DNA of 33,781 bases from Acidovorax sp. Root219 (GCF_001428665.1 NZ_LMIJ01000010.1:1-33781), one strand, 5' to 3'. Counted from the first letter of the stretch, positions 1 through 8,439 are shown. Notes: generated from the letters alone by a model not told the origin. Program-made: numbers and translations.

Positions 1-152
1 AACTGTACGCCGCAGGTGATCAAAGAAAAACCACCCAGTCGCGAACTGACTGTTCCAGTTTTGAAAACAATGCAGCGGCGGCTATGCCTGCACCGCCATG
101 AAAAATGCCGCCCAGGTTTCCCTGCGCGGCACGGCTCTTTCCAAAAAACGGA

Positions 153-572
153 CTATGCCGGCCGCGGGCCTACCAGTTCGATGGGCAGGCCATCGGGGTC
201 GGCAATGAAGGTGAAGGGACAACCCGTGAACGGGTCCATGCGCACGGGCTCGGCCGCGACATCATGGGCGGCCAGTGCCTGCAGGCTGGCGTCGAGGTCG
301 CCCACCCGCAGCGCGAGGTGCCTCAGCCCGCATGCCTCGGGGTAGGAGGGGCGCGGCGGCGCCTCGGGAAACGAGAACAGCTCGATCTGTGTGCCATCGG
401 GCAGCGCGAGGTCGAGCTTGTACGACTGGCGCTCGGCGCGGTACGTCTCGTTCACCACGGCCAGGCCCAGCACCTCGGTATAGAAGCGCCTGGAGCGTGC
501 GTAGTCCGAGCCGATGAGGGCCACATGGTGCACGCCCGCAAGCGCCAGCGGTGGCGGTGGCAGGCTCGCCAC
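153..572 (-). CDS. VOC (glyoxalase-fold) family protein, YaeR-like
   Basis: This 139-residue protein is a single vicinal-oxygen-chelate module with the two-half glyoxalase fold. The N-terminal half opens with VHHVALIGSDYARSRRFY and the second half with GLRHLALRVGDLDASL. The four expected metal ligands are visible as H16, E64, H85 and E132. It resembles the small lactoylglutathione-lyase-related YaeR group, whose substrate is not known to me. The start is GTG, three bases after the glucokinase stop, so it is translated as the last gene of the sugar operon. By context it could remove methylglyoxal or another toxic by-product of high sugar-phosphate flux; that is inference. The fold and metal site are well supported, the reaction is not. 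Confidence 0.85.
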   Translation of the reverse strand: MASLPPPPLALAGVHHVALIGSDYARSRRFYTEVLGLAVVNETYRAERQSYKLDLALPDGTQIELFSFPEAPPRPSYPEACGLRHLALRVGDLDASLQALAAHDVAAEPVRMDPFTGCPFTFIADPDGLPIELVGPRPA

Positions 573-575
573 GGC

Positions 576-1547
576 TCAGACACCCGCGATGTCGAGCGCG
601 CGCGAGGCCCCGTAGAGCGCCGGGGTGGCGCTCGGGTCGATGATCCAGCACGGAATCGACGCCAGGTACGGCGCAAAGCGGCCCTTGGCCTCGAAGCGCT
701 GGCGAAAGGAAGACTGGTCGAACCAGTCGCCCAGGCGCGGCACCATGCCGCCGCCGATGTACACCCCGCCACGCGCACCCAGCGTGAGCGCCAGGTTGCC
801 GGCCACACTGCCCAGAAAGCCGCAGAACAGGTCCAGCGCCTGCAGTGCCAGCGGGTCCTTGGCCTGCAGGGCCATCTCGGTCACCTGCGCGGCCGAGCTG
901 ACCTCGGTGCCACCGGCATGCGCCACGGTGCGCACCGCGTGGTACAGGTCCACCAGGCCCGCGCCTGAGACGGCGCGCTCGGCCGACACATGGCCATAGC
1001 GCTCGTGCAGCACGCGCAGCACGTCGAACTCGTGCTGCGTGTCGGCCGCCAGCGTGACGTGCCCGCCCTCGCCCGACAGCGGCACGCCAGCCGGCGAGTG
1101 GGGCGGGAAGACCAGACCCGAGACACCGAGGCCGGTGCCTGCCCCCACGAGGCCGATGGCCTCGCCCGGCACGGCATGGCCGCCGCCCACCTGGCGCAGC
1201 AGGTCGGGCGTGAGCAGGGGCAGCGCCAGGGCCAGCGCAGTGAAGTCGTTGATGACCACCAGCCGCGCAAAACCAAAGGCCTCGCGCACCGCCTTCTGCG
1301 AAAAGCTCCAGCTGTGGTTGGTCATGCGGATGGCGTCGCCCGTGACCGGGTTGGCAATGCCGAAGGCCGCCTCCTGCGGCGCGGCAATGCCCACCTCGGC
1401 CAGGTAGGTGCGGAGGGCAGCGTCCACCGTGGAGTACTGGGCGCACTGCAGCACGCGCGTGTCGTGCAAGGTGTCGTCGCCCGGTGCCTGCCAGGCCAGG
1501 CGGATGTTGGTGCCGCCGATGTCGGCGAGAAGGCGTGTTGCGGGCAT
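576..1547 (-). CDS. glk: Glucokinase
   Basis: ATP-dependent glucokinase of the bacterial Glk type (323 residues), converting cytoplasmic glucose to glucose-6-phosphate. Near the N-terminus is the phosphate-binding loop LLADIGGTNIRLA (6-18). The catalytic base is D101 in VINDFTALAL. The adenosine loop is GAGTGLGVSG (136-145), and the sugar-contacting segment is SGEGGH (E160, H163). I chose the ATG at 1547 because GGTN then lies at the family's usual distance from the start. An in-frame GTG at 1571 would add eight residues, and neither start has a clear ribosome-binding site. The gene lies 172 bases downstream of the MalK-type ATPase gene. This pairs uptake of free glucose with its phosphorylation. 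Confidence 0.95.
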   Translation of the reverse strand: MPATRLLADIGGTNIRLAWQAPGDDTLHDTRVLQCAQYSTVDAALRTYLAEVGIAAPQEAAFGIANPVTGDAIRMTNHSWSFSQKAVREAFGFARLVVINDFTALALALPLLTPDLLRQVGGGHAVPGEAIGLVGAGTGLGVSGLVFPPHSPAGVPLSGEGGHVTLAADTQHEFDVLRVLHERYGHVSAERAVSGAGLVDLYHAVRTVAHAGGTEVSSAAQVTEMALQAKDPLALQALDLFCGFLGSVAGNLALTLGARGGVYIGGGMVPRLGDWFDQSSFRQRFEAKGRFAPYLASIPCWIIDPSATPALYGASRALDIAGV

Positions 1548-1719
1548 GGTGGATGGGGCAGCGTCCACCACAAGGCAGCGGACCGCTCACCCGGAATTGG
1601 ATGGCTGAAAACGGCAGAGCCGACGCAAACAGGTTTTTAACCCAGAACGCCCACAGCAGCCGGGTCAAAGCCCCCATACAGCGAGGCCGAAGGCCGGCGG
1701 GGGTTGCCGCCTTGCGGGA

Positions 1720-2781
1720 TCAGGCGATGCGCTGCTCGGTACCGGTGTCGAACCAGTGCGCGTGCGCCGGTGCCACGGCCAGGCCCACGCGGTCGCCGGG
1801 CTTCACGCGCGTCTGCGCGTCGGTGCGCAGCGTCATGCTGCCGGCGGCGGTGTCCACCATCACGTAGGTGTCGGGGCCGGTGGGCTCAACCACACTGACC
1901 TCGCCACGCCAGGGCGAGCTGTCCTGCATCACCAGGTGCTCGGGGCGCACGCCCAGCAGCACCTCGGGGGCGGCCAGAGGGGCCGCCAGGTCCAGCGACA
2001 CGCCCTGGATGGCGAAGTGACCGGCCGCCTGCGTACCGCGCAGCAGGTTCATGGTGGGCGAACCGATGAAGGTCGCCACATAGGTGTTGGCCGGGTGGTT
2101 GTAGATCTCGTCGGGCGTGCCCAGTTGCTGCACCACCCCGCCCTTCATCACGGCAATGCGCGAGCCCAGCGTCATGGCCTCGACCTGGTCGTGCGTCACG
2201 TAGACGCTGGTGATGCCGCTGGCCTGGTGCAGGCGCTTGATCTCGGCACGCATCTCCACGCGCAGCTTGGCGTCAAGGTTGGACAGCGGCTCGTCAAACA
2301 AAAACAGCTGCGGCTGGCGCGCCAGGGCCCGGCCCATGGCCACGCGCTGGCGCTGCCCGCCTGACAGCTGGCTGGGCCGGCGGTCCAGCAGATGGGTGAT
2401 CTGCAGCATGGCGGCTACCTCGTCGATGCGCTTCTTGCGCTCGGGCTTGGGCATCTTGCGCATCTCCAGCGCAAAGCCGATGTTGTCCGCCACGCTCAGC
2501 GTGGGGTACAGCGCATAGCTCTGGAACACCATGGCGATGTCACGGTCGCGCGGGGGCATGCCCACCACGTTCTTGTCGGCGATGCGGATCTCGCCCTCGG
2601 TCGGCTCATCGAGCCCCGCGATGATGTTCAGCAGGGTCGATTTGCCGCAGCCCGAGGGCCCCACCAGGATCAGGAACTCGCCCGGTGCCACGTGAATGTC
2701 GATCTTGCGCAGCACCTCCACGCTCTTGTCACCCTTGCCGAAGCGCTTGTTGATGCCCACTATGTCCAATGAAGACGCCAT
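1720..2781 (-). CDS. Sugar ABC transporter ATP-binding protein (MalK/UgpC family)
   Basis: Cytoplasmic ATPase of the sugar importer, 353 residues. Walker A is GPSGCGKST (41-49), the signature LSGGQRQR starts at 139, Walker B plus D-loop is [12 protein letters not shown] (159-170), and the switch histidine is H197 in VTHD. After about residue 235 follows the MalK-type regulatory domain of OB folds (IQGVSLDLA..., VLLGVRPEHL...). Such domains can bind regulators or be shared between several CUT1 importers. The start has a good ribosome-binding site (AGAGG) overlapping the stop of the upstream permease gene, 12 bases away. It is the gtsD/malK position of the operon. Family assignment is firm; glucose as substrate comes from context. 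Confidence 0.95.
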   Translation of the reverse strand: MASSLDIVGINKRFGKGDKSVEVLRKIDIHVAPGEFLILVGPSGCGKSTLLNIIAGLDEPTEGEIRIADKNVVGMPPRDRDIAMVFQSYALYPTLSVADNIGFALEMRKMPKPERKKRIDEVAAMLQITHLLDRRPSQLSGGQRQRVAMGRALARQPQLFLFDEPLSNLDAKLRVEMRAEIKRLHQASGITSVYVTHDQVEAMTLGSRIAVMKGGVVQQLGTPDEIYNHPANTYVATFIGSPTMNLLRGTQAAGHFAIQGVSLDLAAPLAAPEVLLGVRPEHLVMQDSSPWRGEVSVVEPTGPDTYVMVDTAAGSMTLRTDAQTRVKPGDRVGLAVAPAHAHWFDTGTEQRIA

Positions 2782-2793
2782 GATTTCTTACCT

Positions 2794-3663
2794 CTAACCT
2801 TTGACCGCGCCAGCCGTCAGGCCGCGCACAAAAAACTTGCCTGCGAGAACGTAGATCACCATGGTCGGCAGGCCCGCGATGATGGCGGCCGCCATGTCCA
2901 CGTTGTAGGCCTTCACGCTGGAGCTGGTGTTGGCCAGGTTGTTCAGGCCCACCGTCACGGGCTTGGAGTCGGTGCCCGAGAAGACCACACCGAACAGGAA
3001 GTCGTTCCAGATGTTGGTGAACTGCCAGATCAGCGTGACCATGATGATGGGCGTGGACAGCGGCAGCACGATGCGCCAGAAGATCTGGAAGAAGCTCGCG
3101 CCATCCATGCGCGCCGCGTTCACCAGCTCCTTCGGTATCGCCGCGTAGTAGTTGCGAAAGAACAGCGTGGTGCCGGCCAGACCCGCCAGGCAGTGCACCA
3201 TCACCAGGCCCGTGATGGAGCTGGACAACCCGAGCCAGCCCAACACCTGACTCATGGGCAGCAGCACCACCTGGAAGGGCATGAACACGCCGAACAACAG
3301 CATGCCGAACAGCGCATCGCTGCCGCGGAACTTCCACAGGCTGAGCACATAGCCATTGAGCGCACCCCAGACGGTGGAGACCATCACGGCCGGCACAGCC
3401 ATGGCCACCGAGTTCCAGAAGAAGGGGCGCAGGCCGTTGCAATCGACCCCCGTGCAGGCGCTGGACCACGCCGTGCTCCAGGAAGACAGGTTGAGCGCAG
3501 CGGGCAGCGCCAGCAGCGAGCTGCTGCGGATCTCCTCGGCATCCTTGAACGAGGTGACCAGCATCGCGTACAGCGGCAGCAGAAAGAAGGCGGTGGCCAG
3601 GGCCAGCACCGCATAGACCAGCAGGCGGCCCATGGAGGGAAAAAAGGAGGGCTTAGCGGTCAT
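2794..3663 (-). CDS. Sugar ABC transporter permease 2 (MalG/GtsC-like)
   Basis: Inner-membrane permease of 289 residues with about six membrane segments, the first being LLVYAVLALATAFFLLPLYA (about 13-32). The ATPase-coupling EAA loop is visible as NAARMDGASFFQIFWRIVLP, the usual MalG-like position. A long periplasmic loop with CTGVDCNGL lies between segments 1 and 2 and could carry a disulfide; this is typical of the glucose/mannose (GtsC) branch rather than of MalG itself. Its start overlaps the preceding permease gene by 11 bases, which implies translational coupling and a one-to-one heterodimer. It ends just before the ATPase gene. Confidence 0.93.
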   Translation of the reverse strand: MTAKPSFFPSMGRLLVYAVLALATAFFLLPLYAMLVTSFKDAEEIRSSSLLALPAALNLSSWSTAWSSACTGVDCNGLRPFFWNSVAMAVPAVMVSTVWGALNGYVLSLWKFRGSDALFGMLLFGVFMPFQVVLLPMSQVLGWLGLSSSITGLVMVHCLAGLAGTTLFFRNYYAAIPKELVNAARMDGASFFQIFWRIVLPLSTPIIMVTLIWQFTNIWNDFLFGVVFSGTDSKPVTVGLNNLANTSSSVKAYNVDMAAAIIAGLPTMVIYVLAGKFFVRGLTAGAVKG

Positions 3664-4576
3664 GGGGTTTGCTGCGCAATTCGCTGTACAGGTAGGGGAT
3701 GACCAGGGCAGCCACGGTGGCCAGCATCATGGTGGCGCTGGCTGCGCCCAGGCCGATCTGGCCGCGCGAGAACGACATGGTGTACATGAAGGTGGCGGGC
3801 ACGTCGGTGGCATAGCCGGGCCCGCCGGCCGTGAGCGCCATCACCAGATCGAAGCTCTTGATCGCCAGGTGCGACAGCACCATCAGCGTGGAGAAGAACA
3901 CCGGCCGCAGCGCCGGCAGCACGATGCGCCAGTAGATGCGCGGCAGCGAGGCGCCATCGACCTGGGCGGCCTTGATGATGCTGTCGTCGATGCCGCGCAG
4001 GCCGGCCAGGAACAGCGCCATCGCAAAGCCTGCGCTCTGCCAGATGCCGGCGATCACCACGCAGTAGATGGCCATCTCGGTGTCCACCAGCCAGCCGAAT
4101 TCAAAATTGGGAAAACCCCAGTCGCGCACCATTTTTTCGATGCCCAGGCCCGGGTTGAGCAGCCACTTCCAGGCCGTGCCGGTGACCACGAACGACAGTG
4201 CCATGGGGTACAGGTAGATGGTGCGCAGCGCGCCTTCGGCGCGTATCTTCTGGTCCAGCAGCACGGCCAGCAATACGCCGATGGCAAGGGAGCCGCCCAC
4301 GTAGCCGACGCCGAAGATGCCCAGGTTCTTGAGGGCGACCCACCAGCGGTCCATCTCCCAGAGCTTTTCATACTGCGCCAGCCCCGCCCATTCGTAGTTG
4401 GGCAGCATGCGCGATGCGGAGAGGCTCAGCACCCCGTTCCACACCATCAGGCCGTAGATGAAGGCAAAACCCAGCACGAAGGCCGGTGCCACGACCAGCT
4501 TGGGCAGCCAGGATTCAAAGGAGTTCTTGGTCGTCATTGCAAAAGAGGAATCGGGTGCATACGCTGGCTGGGACAT
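3653..4576 (-). CDS. Sugar ABC transporter permease 1 (MalF/GtsB-like)
   Basis: Inner-membrane permease of 307 residues, partner of the downstream permease. Membrane segments include LVVAPAFVLGFAFIYGLMVW near the N-terminus. The EAA coupling loop reads AAQVDGASLPRIYWRIVLP. The start at 4576 gives the N-terminus MSQPAYAP. An internal ATG at 4537 (MTTKNSFESW) is an alternative, and neither has a strong ribosome-binding site. The gene starts about 400 bases after the porin gene ends. That gap holds a terminator and a palindromic element, so permease expression should be lower than that of the binding protein and porin upstream. Confidence 0.93.
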   Translation of the reverse strand: MSQPAYAPDSSFAMTTKNSFESWLPKLVVAPAFVLGFAFIYGLMVWNGVLSLSASRMLPNYEWAGLAQYEKLWEMDRWWVALKNLGIFGVGYVGGSLAIGVLLAVLLDQKIRAEGALRTIYLYPMALSFVVTGTAWKWLLNPGLGIEKMVRDWGFPNFEFGWLVDTEMAIYCVVIAGIWQSAGFAMALFLAGLRGIDDSIIKAAQVDGASLPRIYWRIVLPALRPVFFSTLMVLSHLAIKSFDLVMALTAGGPGYATDVPATFMYTMSFSRGQIGLGAASATMMLATVAALVIPYLYSELRSKPHDR

Positions 4577-4622
4577 GGGCGACGGCCACGCCGACCATCA
4601 ACACGTCAACAGGAAAAACAAC

Positions 4623-4657
4623 AAGGAAAAAAGGGGGGCACACAGGGAGTGCCCCCC
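4623..4657 (-). terminator. Intrinsic terminator between porin and permease genes
   Basis: A perfect 9-bp stem, GGGGGGCAC (4633-4641) with GTGCCCCCC (4649-4657) and a 7-base loop, is followed on the minus strand by TTTTTTCCTT. The U-run occurs only in the minus-strand transcript, so it acts on the sugar operon. It lies inside the operon, between the porin stop and the permease start. Confidence 0.85.
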
Positions 4658-4706
4658 AAGAACAAAGTCACCTCTGACTTAACTCGCTTTCACACTCACT
4701 CCCTTC

Positions 4707-4975
4707 AGAACCTGCTCATGGCCTTTTCCGGGGTGCGTTGCACCCTCCTGACGGCTCAGGCTAGGCGCCCACCGCAAGATGGACTGGTGTCCATCGAGGA
4801 TGGGCAACGCAGCATGCGCCGCCAGGAGGGCGCAACCCGGAGGGCATGCGGCCCACACCCCGCCCCTCGGCGTTGCCCACTTTGCCCATGCCAACGGCAT
4901 GGGCTGCAGTGCGCGCCTTGAGGGACGGAGCGTGGGTCGCATGCGCATCCCCGGAAAAGGCCTTGAACAGGTTCT
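4707..4975. repeat. MITE-like palindromic element with about 32-bp inverted ends
   Basis: The left end (4707-4737) and right end (4944-4975) are inverted copies: AGAACCTG-C-TCA-T-GGCCTTTTCCGGGG against its complement with two substitutions and one extra base. Smaller perfect palindromes are nested inside: GATGGAC/GTCCATC (4778-4795), GGGCAACGC/GCGTTGCCC (4802-4878) and GCCCATGCC/GGCATGGGC (4884-4904). No convincing gene is present, and open frames here give only low-complexity Arg/Pro/Ala-rich translations. The right end overlaps the first base of the porin stop codon. It looks like a miniature mobile repeat, or at least a highly structured RNA element in the 3' region of the porin message. 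Confidence 0.55.
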
Positions 4976-6162
4976 CACCACCAGATCTCATACTGCACAC
5001 CCACCAGAGTGCGCGAGGTCTTGCCATTGGCGCCGAAGGTCGCGGCGTTCGCCACGGCGGCGGCCTGGTTCCAGTTGGCCTTGGTCACGTACAGACGCAG
5101 CTCGGGGCGCGACCAGAAGTCCTCGTTCATGGCCAGAGCGCCAGCCAGCGTCACCTTGCTCAGGCGCTGGTCGGGACCGGTCCCCTTGCGCGTGGTGGTC
5201 GACACTTCGGCCAGGGCCTTGAAGTTCTGCGTGATGGCGTACGAGCCGCGTCCGCCCAGCGAGAAGTCCTTGGTCTCCACATTCGTCAGGTCGGTCTTGT
5301 TGGTCTGGTAGCCAATCAGCGCCTGGCCACCGAAGGGGCCGCTTTGCCAGTTGATGGAGTCGGCGATGCGCGTGGAGCGCCGGCCGGCACGGGTGCCGTC
5401 GATGGCCTCGAACTCGCCATCGATGCGGGCATGGCCCCGCGAACCCTGCAGGTACAACGTGTTGCTGATACTGGGCAGCAGGAATTCCTTTTGCGTGTGC
5501 ATGAAGGAGATGCCCGAGCCCGAACCGCCGTTGACCTGGTTCTTGCCGCCCACCGCCGTCAGCAGCACGCGCAGCTTGCCGTTCGGGTTGGTGTTGATCT
5601 CGGACAAGTCGACATTCAGGCGCTGGGCCTTGACGTCGTTGGGCAGGTTGCCATCGAATTTGTCGCCACTGAACAGGCCCACGCCGAGCTTCATGCCGCC
5701 AATCGGCATGTCGGTCATGCCGGCACCGACGTTGTCGCCGTAGTTCAGCAGGAAGTAGTCGACGATGTGCACGTCCTGGATACGCAGACGGCGCTGGCCG
5801 ACCCAGAACTTGGCTTCGGGAGAGAACGAGAAGCCGCTCATTTCCACGTAGGCCTGCTCGGTGCTGATGTCGCCACTGCCCCACTTGGCGGGCATGTAGT
5901 TCAGCTTCCACTTGATGCCGCCAGCCTCGAAGCTGCGGGCGAAGTTGACTTCGATGCCGTTGTCGCCTTCGTTGCCCAGGCGGTACTTCTGCAGCTCGCC
6001 GCCCAGGGCCAGGTTGCCCTTGACGCCGTCGGAGTGGTTGAACACCGGGCCACCCCGGGAGTAACCGTTGAACTCGAAGCCGGCAACATCCATTGCCATG
6101 GCACTACTCATCGCGCATGCGGCGGCCAAAGCCACCGCCGTGAGGCGGTTTCTTTTCATCAT
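4975..6162 (-). CDS. Carbohydrate-selective outer-membrane porin, LamB-like
   Basis: Outer-membrane protein of 395 residues with an N-terminal signal peptide ending SSAMA before MDVAGFEFNGYSR. The mature part has alternating beta-strand patterns, the maltoporin-like opening FNGYSRGG, the segment EQAYVEMSGF with WVGQRRLRIQDVHIVDYF, and an aromatic C-terminal end. These are features of the LamB/maltoporin family, which has a greasy slide for sugars. A ribosome-binding site (GAGGGAT) precedes two consecutive ATG codons. It follows the binding-protein gene by 22 bases and so belongs to the same transcript, giving the locus its own outer-membrane entry route. Sugar specificity cannot be read from sequence; glucose or gluco-oligosaccharides fit the neighbouring glucokinase. 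Confidence 0.88.
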   Translation of the reverse strand: MMKRNRLTAVALAAACAMSSAMAMDVAGFEFNGYSRGGPVFNHSDGVKGNLALGGELQKYRLGNEGDNGIEVNFARSFEAGGIKWKLNYMPAKWGSGDISTEQAYVEMSGFSFSPEAKFWVGQRRLRIQDVHIVDYFLLNYGDNVGAGMTDMPIGGMKLGVGLFSGDKFDGNLPNDVKAQRLNVDLSEINTNPNGKLRVLLTAVGGKNQVNGGSGSGISFMHTQKEFLLPSISNTLYLQGSRGHARIDGEFEAIDGTRAGRRSTRIADSINWQSGPFGGQALIGYQTNKTDLTNVETKDFSLGGRGSYAITQNFKALAEVSTTTRKGTGPDQRLSKVTLAGALAMNEDFWSRPELRLYVTKANWNQAAAVANAATFGANGKTSRTLVGVQYEIWW

Positions 6163-6184
6163 GATGGGATCCCTCAGTGTTGGT

Positions 6185-7435
6185 TTACTTGGTTTTCGCG
6201 GCGGTCGCGATCTTCTTCATGGCGTCGGCGACGCTCACCTTGTCGTCATTCCAGAACTGGCTGACGGCGTCCTTGATGGCGCCTTCCGTGGCGGGCGCAA
6301 TCGCCATGCCGTGGGCCACGCTGGGCAGCAGGCTGCCGCTCTTGGCGGTGTCGGCGAAGTCCTTGGCGGAGGCCTTGGCGCAGTCGTCGAATTTGTCCAT
6401 CTTCTGGCCGGCGCGCACCGGGATGGAGCCCTTGTTGAGGTTGAACACCTCCTGGAACTCGGGGCTCATGATGGAGCTGGCCAGGTCGCTTTGCGCCTTC
6501 TGGGCGGAAGCATCCTTGAGCTTGAACAGGATGAACGAGTCCACGTTGAAGGTGTACGACGTGGTCGTGCCCGGTGCTGCGGCGCACATGAAGTCCTTGC
6601 CCGGCACCTTGTTGGCCGCCAGGAACTCGCCCTTGGCCCAGTCGCCCATCAGTTGGAAGCCCGCCTTGCCCTGGATCAGCATGGCCGTGGCCAGGTTCCA
6701 GTCGCGGCCGGGAGCGCCCGGGTCGGTGTACGACTTGATGCGGCGGAAGGTCTCGAGCGACTTCTTCATGGTGTCGCTGTTGAGGGCCTTGTCATCGAGC
6801 TTGACCAGCGCGTCCTGGTAGAACTTGGGACCGCCGACGCCGAGCACCACGGATTCGAAGGTGGTGAAGTCCTGCCAGTTCTGGCCACCGTGGGCCACGG
6901 GCACCAGGCCTGCGGCCTTGAGCTTGTCGGCTGCGGCAAAGAACTCGTCCCAGGTCTTGGGCATGGCGGCAACGCCGGCCTTCTTCAGGGCCTCGGAGCT
7001 GCCCCACATCCAGTTGACGCGGTGCACGTTGACCGGGGCGGCCACATAGGCGCCCTTGTACTTCATGATGTCGGCGACCACCTTGGGCAGCAGGTCGTCC
7101 CACTTCTCGGCCTTGGCCAGTGCGTCCATGTTGGCCAGCACGCCTTCGGACGCCCATTCCTGGATCGCCGGGCCCTTGGTCTGGGCTGCGGACGGCGGGT
7201 TGCCCGAGATCACGCGGCTCTTGAGCACGGTCATGGCGCTGTCGCCACCGCCGCCGGCCACGGCGAAGTCACGCCAGGTGTGGCCCTTGCCCTGCATGAT
7301 CTTCTTGAGTTCGGCCACCGACTTGGCTTCTCCGCCCGAAGTCCAGTAGTGCAGGACCTCCACTTCCCCTGCACCGGCGGACGCCGATGCCGCCAGAACC
7401 GCCGCGACGGCGGCGACTTGTGTCAACTTCCACAT
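6185..7435 (-). CDS. Periplasmic sugar-binding protein of the ABC importer (GtsA-like)
   Basis: Extracellular solute-binding protein, family 1, of 416 residues. A signal peptide (MWKLTQVAAVAAVLAASASAGA) precedes EVEVLHYWTSGGEAKSV, the hallmark opening of glucose/mannose-type binding proteins. Later VNVHRVNWMWG and QLMGDWAKGEF are characteristic of this group. The frame is open upstream to 7657, but the ATG at 7435 is right: it has the ribosome-binding site GAGGAGA about nine bases upstream and puts the signal peptide first. It is the first gene of the sugar operon and is transcribed away from the response-regulator gene. It delivers sugar to the permease pair encoded downstream. Confidence 0.94.
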   Translation of the reverse strand: MWKLTQVAAVAAVLAASASAGAGEVEVLHYWTSGGEAKSVAELKKIMQGKGHTWRDFAVAGGGGDSAMTVLKSRVISGNPPSAAQTKGPAIQEWASEGVLANMDALAKAEKWDDLLPKVVADIMKYKGAYVAAPVNVHRVNWMWGSSEALKKAGVAAMPKTWDEFFAAADKLKAAGLVPVAHGGQNWQDFTTFESVVLGVGGPKFYQDALVKLDDKALNSDTMKKSLETFRRIKSYTDPGAPGRDWNLATAMLIQGKAGFQLMGDWAKGEFLAANKVPGKDFMCAAAPGTTTSYTFNVDSFILFKLKDASAQKAQSDLASSIMSPEFQEVFNLNKGSIPVRAGQKMDKFDDCAKASAKDFADTAKSGSLLPSVAHGMAIAPATEGAIKDAVSQFWNDDKVSVADAMKKIATAAKTK

Positions 7436-7508
7436 ACCCTTGTCTCCTCGTTTGTGTGAATCCGTTTTGTGCGCCGGCTTACCGGTGGCGTTCAGCGCAG
7501 TCGGTACT

Positions 7509-7525
7509 TTAATTACAATAATTAA
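7509..7525. promoter_or_regulatory. AT-rich palindrome in the divergent sugar-operon/response-regulator spacer
   Basis: TTAATT-ACAAT-AATTAA is a perfect 6-bp inverted repeat and the most AT-rich spot in a 244-base divergent spacer of a GC-rich genome. It sits 74 bases upstream of the binding-protein start and about 155 bases upstream of the regulator start. It is a candidate operator or promoter core. No assay or known motif supports this beyond symmetry and position. Confidence 0.4.
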
Positions 7526-7679
7526 TGAACATATCAGGGCTTTCCCGAGTGTGTGGGTTACGTGCCAATGGAATTTGGCTGTTATCGAATTACCACCCTG
7601 TTTTCCTGCGTCTCGGTGCTTTCCCTGCTGTGCGCTCCTGCGACAGGCTCGCCGCAATGCCCTTTGTTATCCTCTATCC

Positions 7680-8408
7680 ATGCCCACCATCCTGATAGTC
7701 GAAGACGATGCACTGCTGCTGGACGCACTGACGGGCCAGCTCCAGCAACTGGAGTTCAGCGTGTACACCGCCTCCAGTGTGGCCGAGGCCACCACCTTGC
7801 TGCAGGGCCAGGCGGTGGACGGCATCATCCTCGACCTGGGTCTGCCGGGCGGTGCGGACGGCATGGAGCTGCTGACCTGGGCGCGCACCCACATTGCCGG
7901 CCTGCCGGTGCTGATTCTGACCGCACGCGACGGCATCGACGACCGCATCCACGGCCTGAACGCCGGGGCCGACGACTACATCACCAAGCCCTTCAACATG
8001 CAGGAGCTGCAGGCCCGCCTGCAGGCCATGCTGCGCCGCGCGCGGCAGCCCGCATTCACACAGGCCAGCAGCGCCTCCGGGGGCCCCAGCACGGCCATCG
8101 GCAGCCTGCAGATCGACCATGGCAACCGCAGCGCGGTGCTCGGCGGCGAGCCGCTGGAGCTCACGCAGCGCGAATGGGAGCTTTTGGAGCTGCTGGTGAA
8201 CCGCTGCGGCGAAGTGGTCACGCGCGACGATGTGCTCGCCGCCTGGCGCGCGGGCCCGCCCGAGCCCGGGCAGGCCGCAGCAGCCCCGCTCAACTCGAAT
8301 GCGCTGGAGGTGTATGTGCACCGACTGCGCAGAAAACTCGATGCATCGAACCTGGTGATCCGCAACATCCGCGGGCTGGGCTACATGCTGGCCAAGCCTG
8401 CGGAATGA
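7680..8408 (+). CDS. OmpR-family response regulator (TctD/GltR-like)
   Basis: DNA-binding response regulator of 242 residues. The receiver domain (1-120) has the acidic pocket E8-D9-D10, phosphoacceptor D52 in ILDLGLPG, T81 and K103 in ITKPF. A winged-helix DNA-binding domain follows (about 140-240), with LTQREWELLELLV and VYVHRLRRKLD. An insertion in the winged-helix region (AGPPEPGQAAAAPLNSN) is slightly longer than usual. The open frame extends upstream, but the ATG at 7680 gives the standard start MPTILIVEDD. The partner kinase follows after 31 bases. Divergent placement next to a glucose-type importer resembles GltR control in Pseudomonas, so this importer is the likeliest target. Confidence 0.93.
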   Translation: MPTILIVEDDALLLDALTGQLQQLEFSVYTASSVAEATTLLQGQAVDGIILDLGLPGGADGMELLTWARTHIAGLPVLILTARDGIDDRIHGLNAGADDYITKPFNMQELQARLQAMLRRARQPAFTQASSASGGPSTAIGSLQIDHGNRSAVLGGEPLELTQREWELLELLVNRCGEVVTRDDVLAAWRAGPPEPGQAAAAPLNSNALEVYVHRLRRKLDASNLVIRNIRGLGYMLAKPAE

Positions 8409-8439
8409 ACGCGACCGCCGCGCTCGTGCCCACCCCCGG

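Noticed and set aside
262..1677. 471-codon minus-strand frame
   Set aside because: It overlaps glucokinase and the VOC gene in another frame, is Arg/Gly/Ala-rich and has no recognisable domain. It is a GC-rich shadow frame.
4679..4981. 100-codon minus-strand frame inside the palindromic element
   Set aside because: No ribosome-binding site, low-complexity composition, and it lies wholly within inverted-repeat DNA. Probably a spurious frame produced by the repeat.
7436..7679. HexR-type operator (TGTAGT-like pairs) upstream of the sugar operon
   Set aside because: I looked for the gammaproteobacterial consensus and for CAGTTACCA copies and found only weak partial matches.
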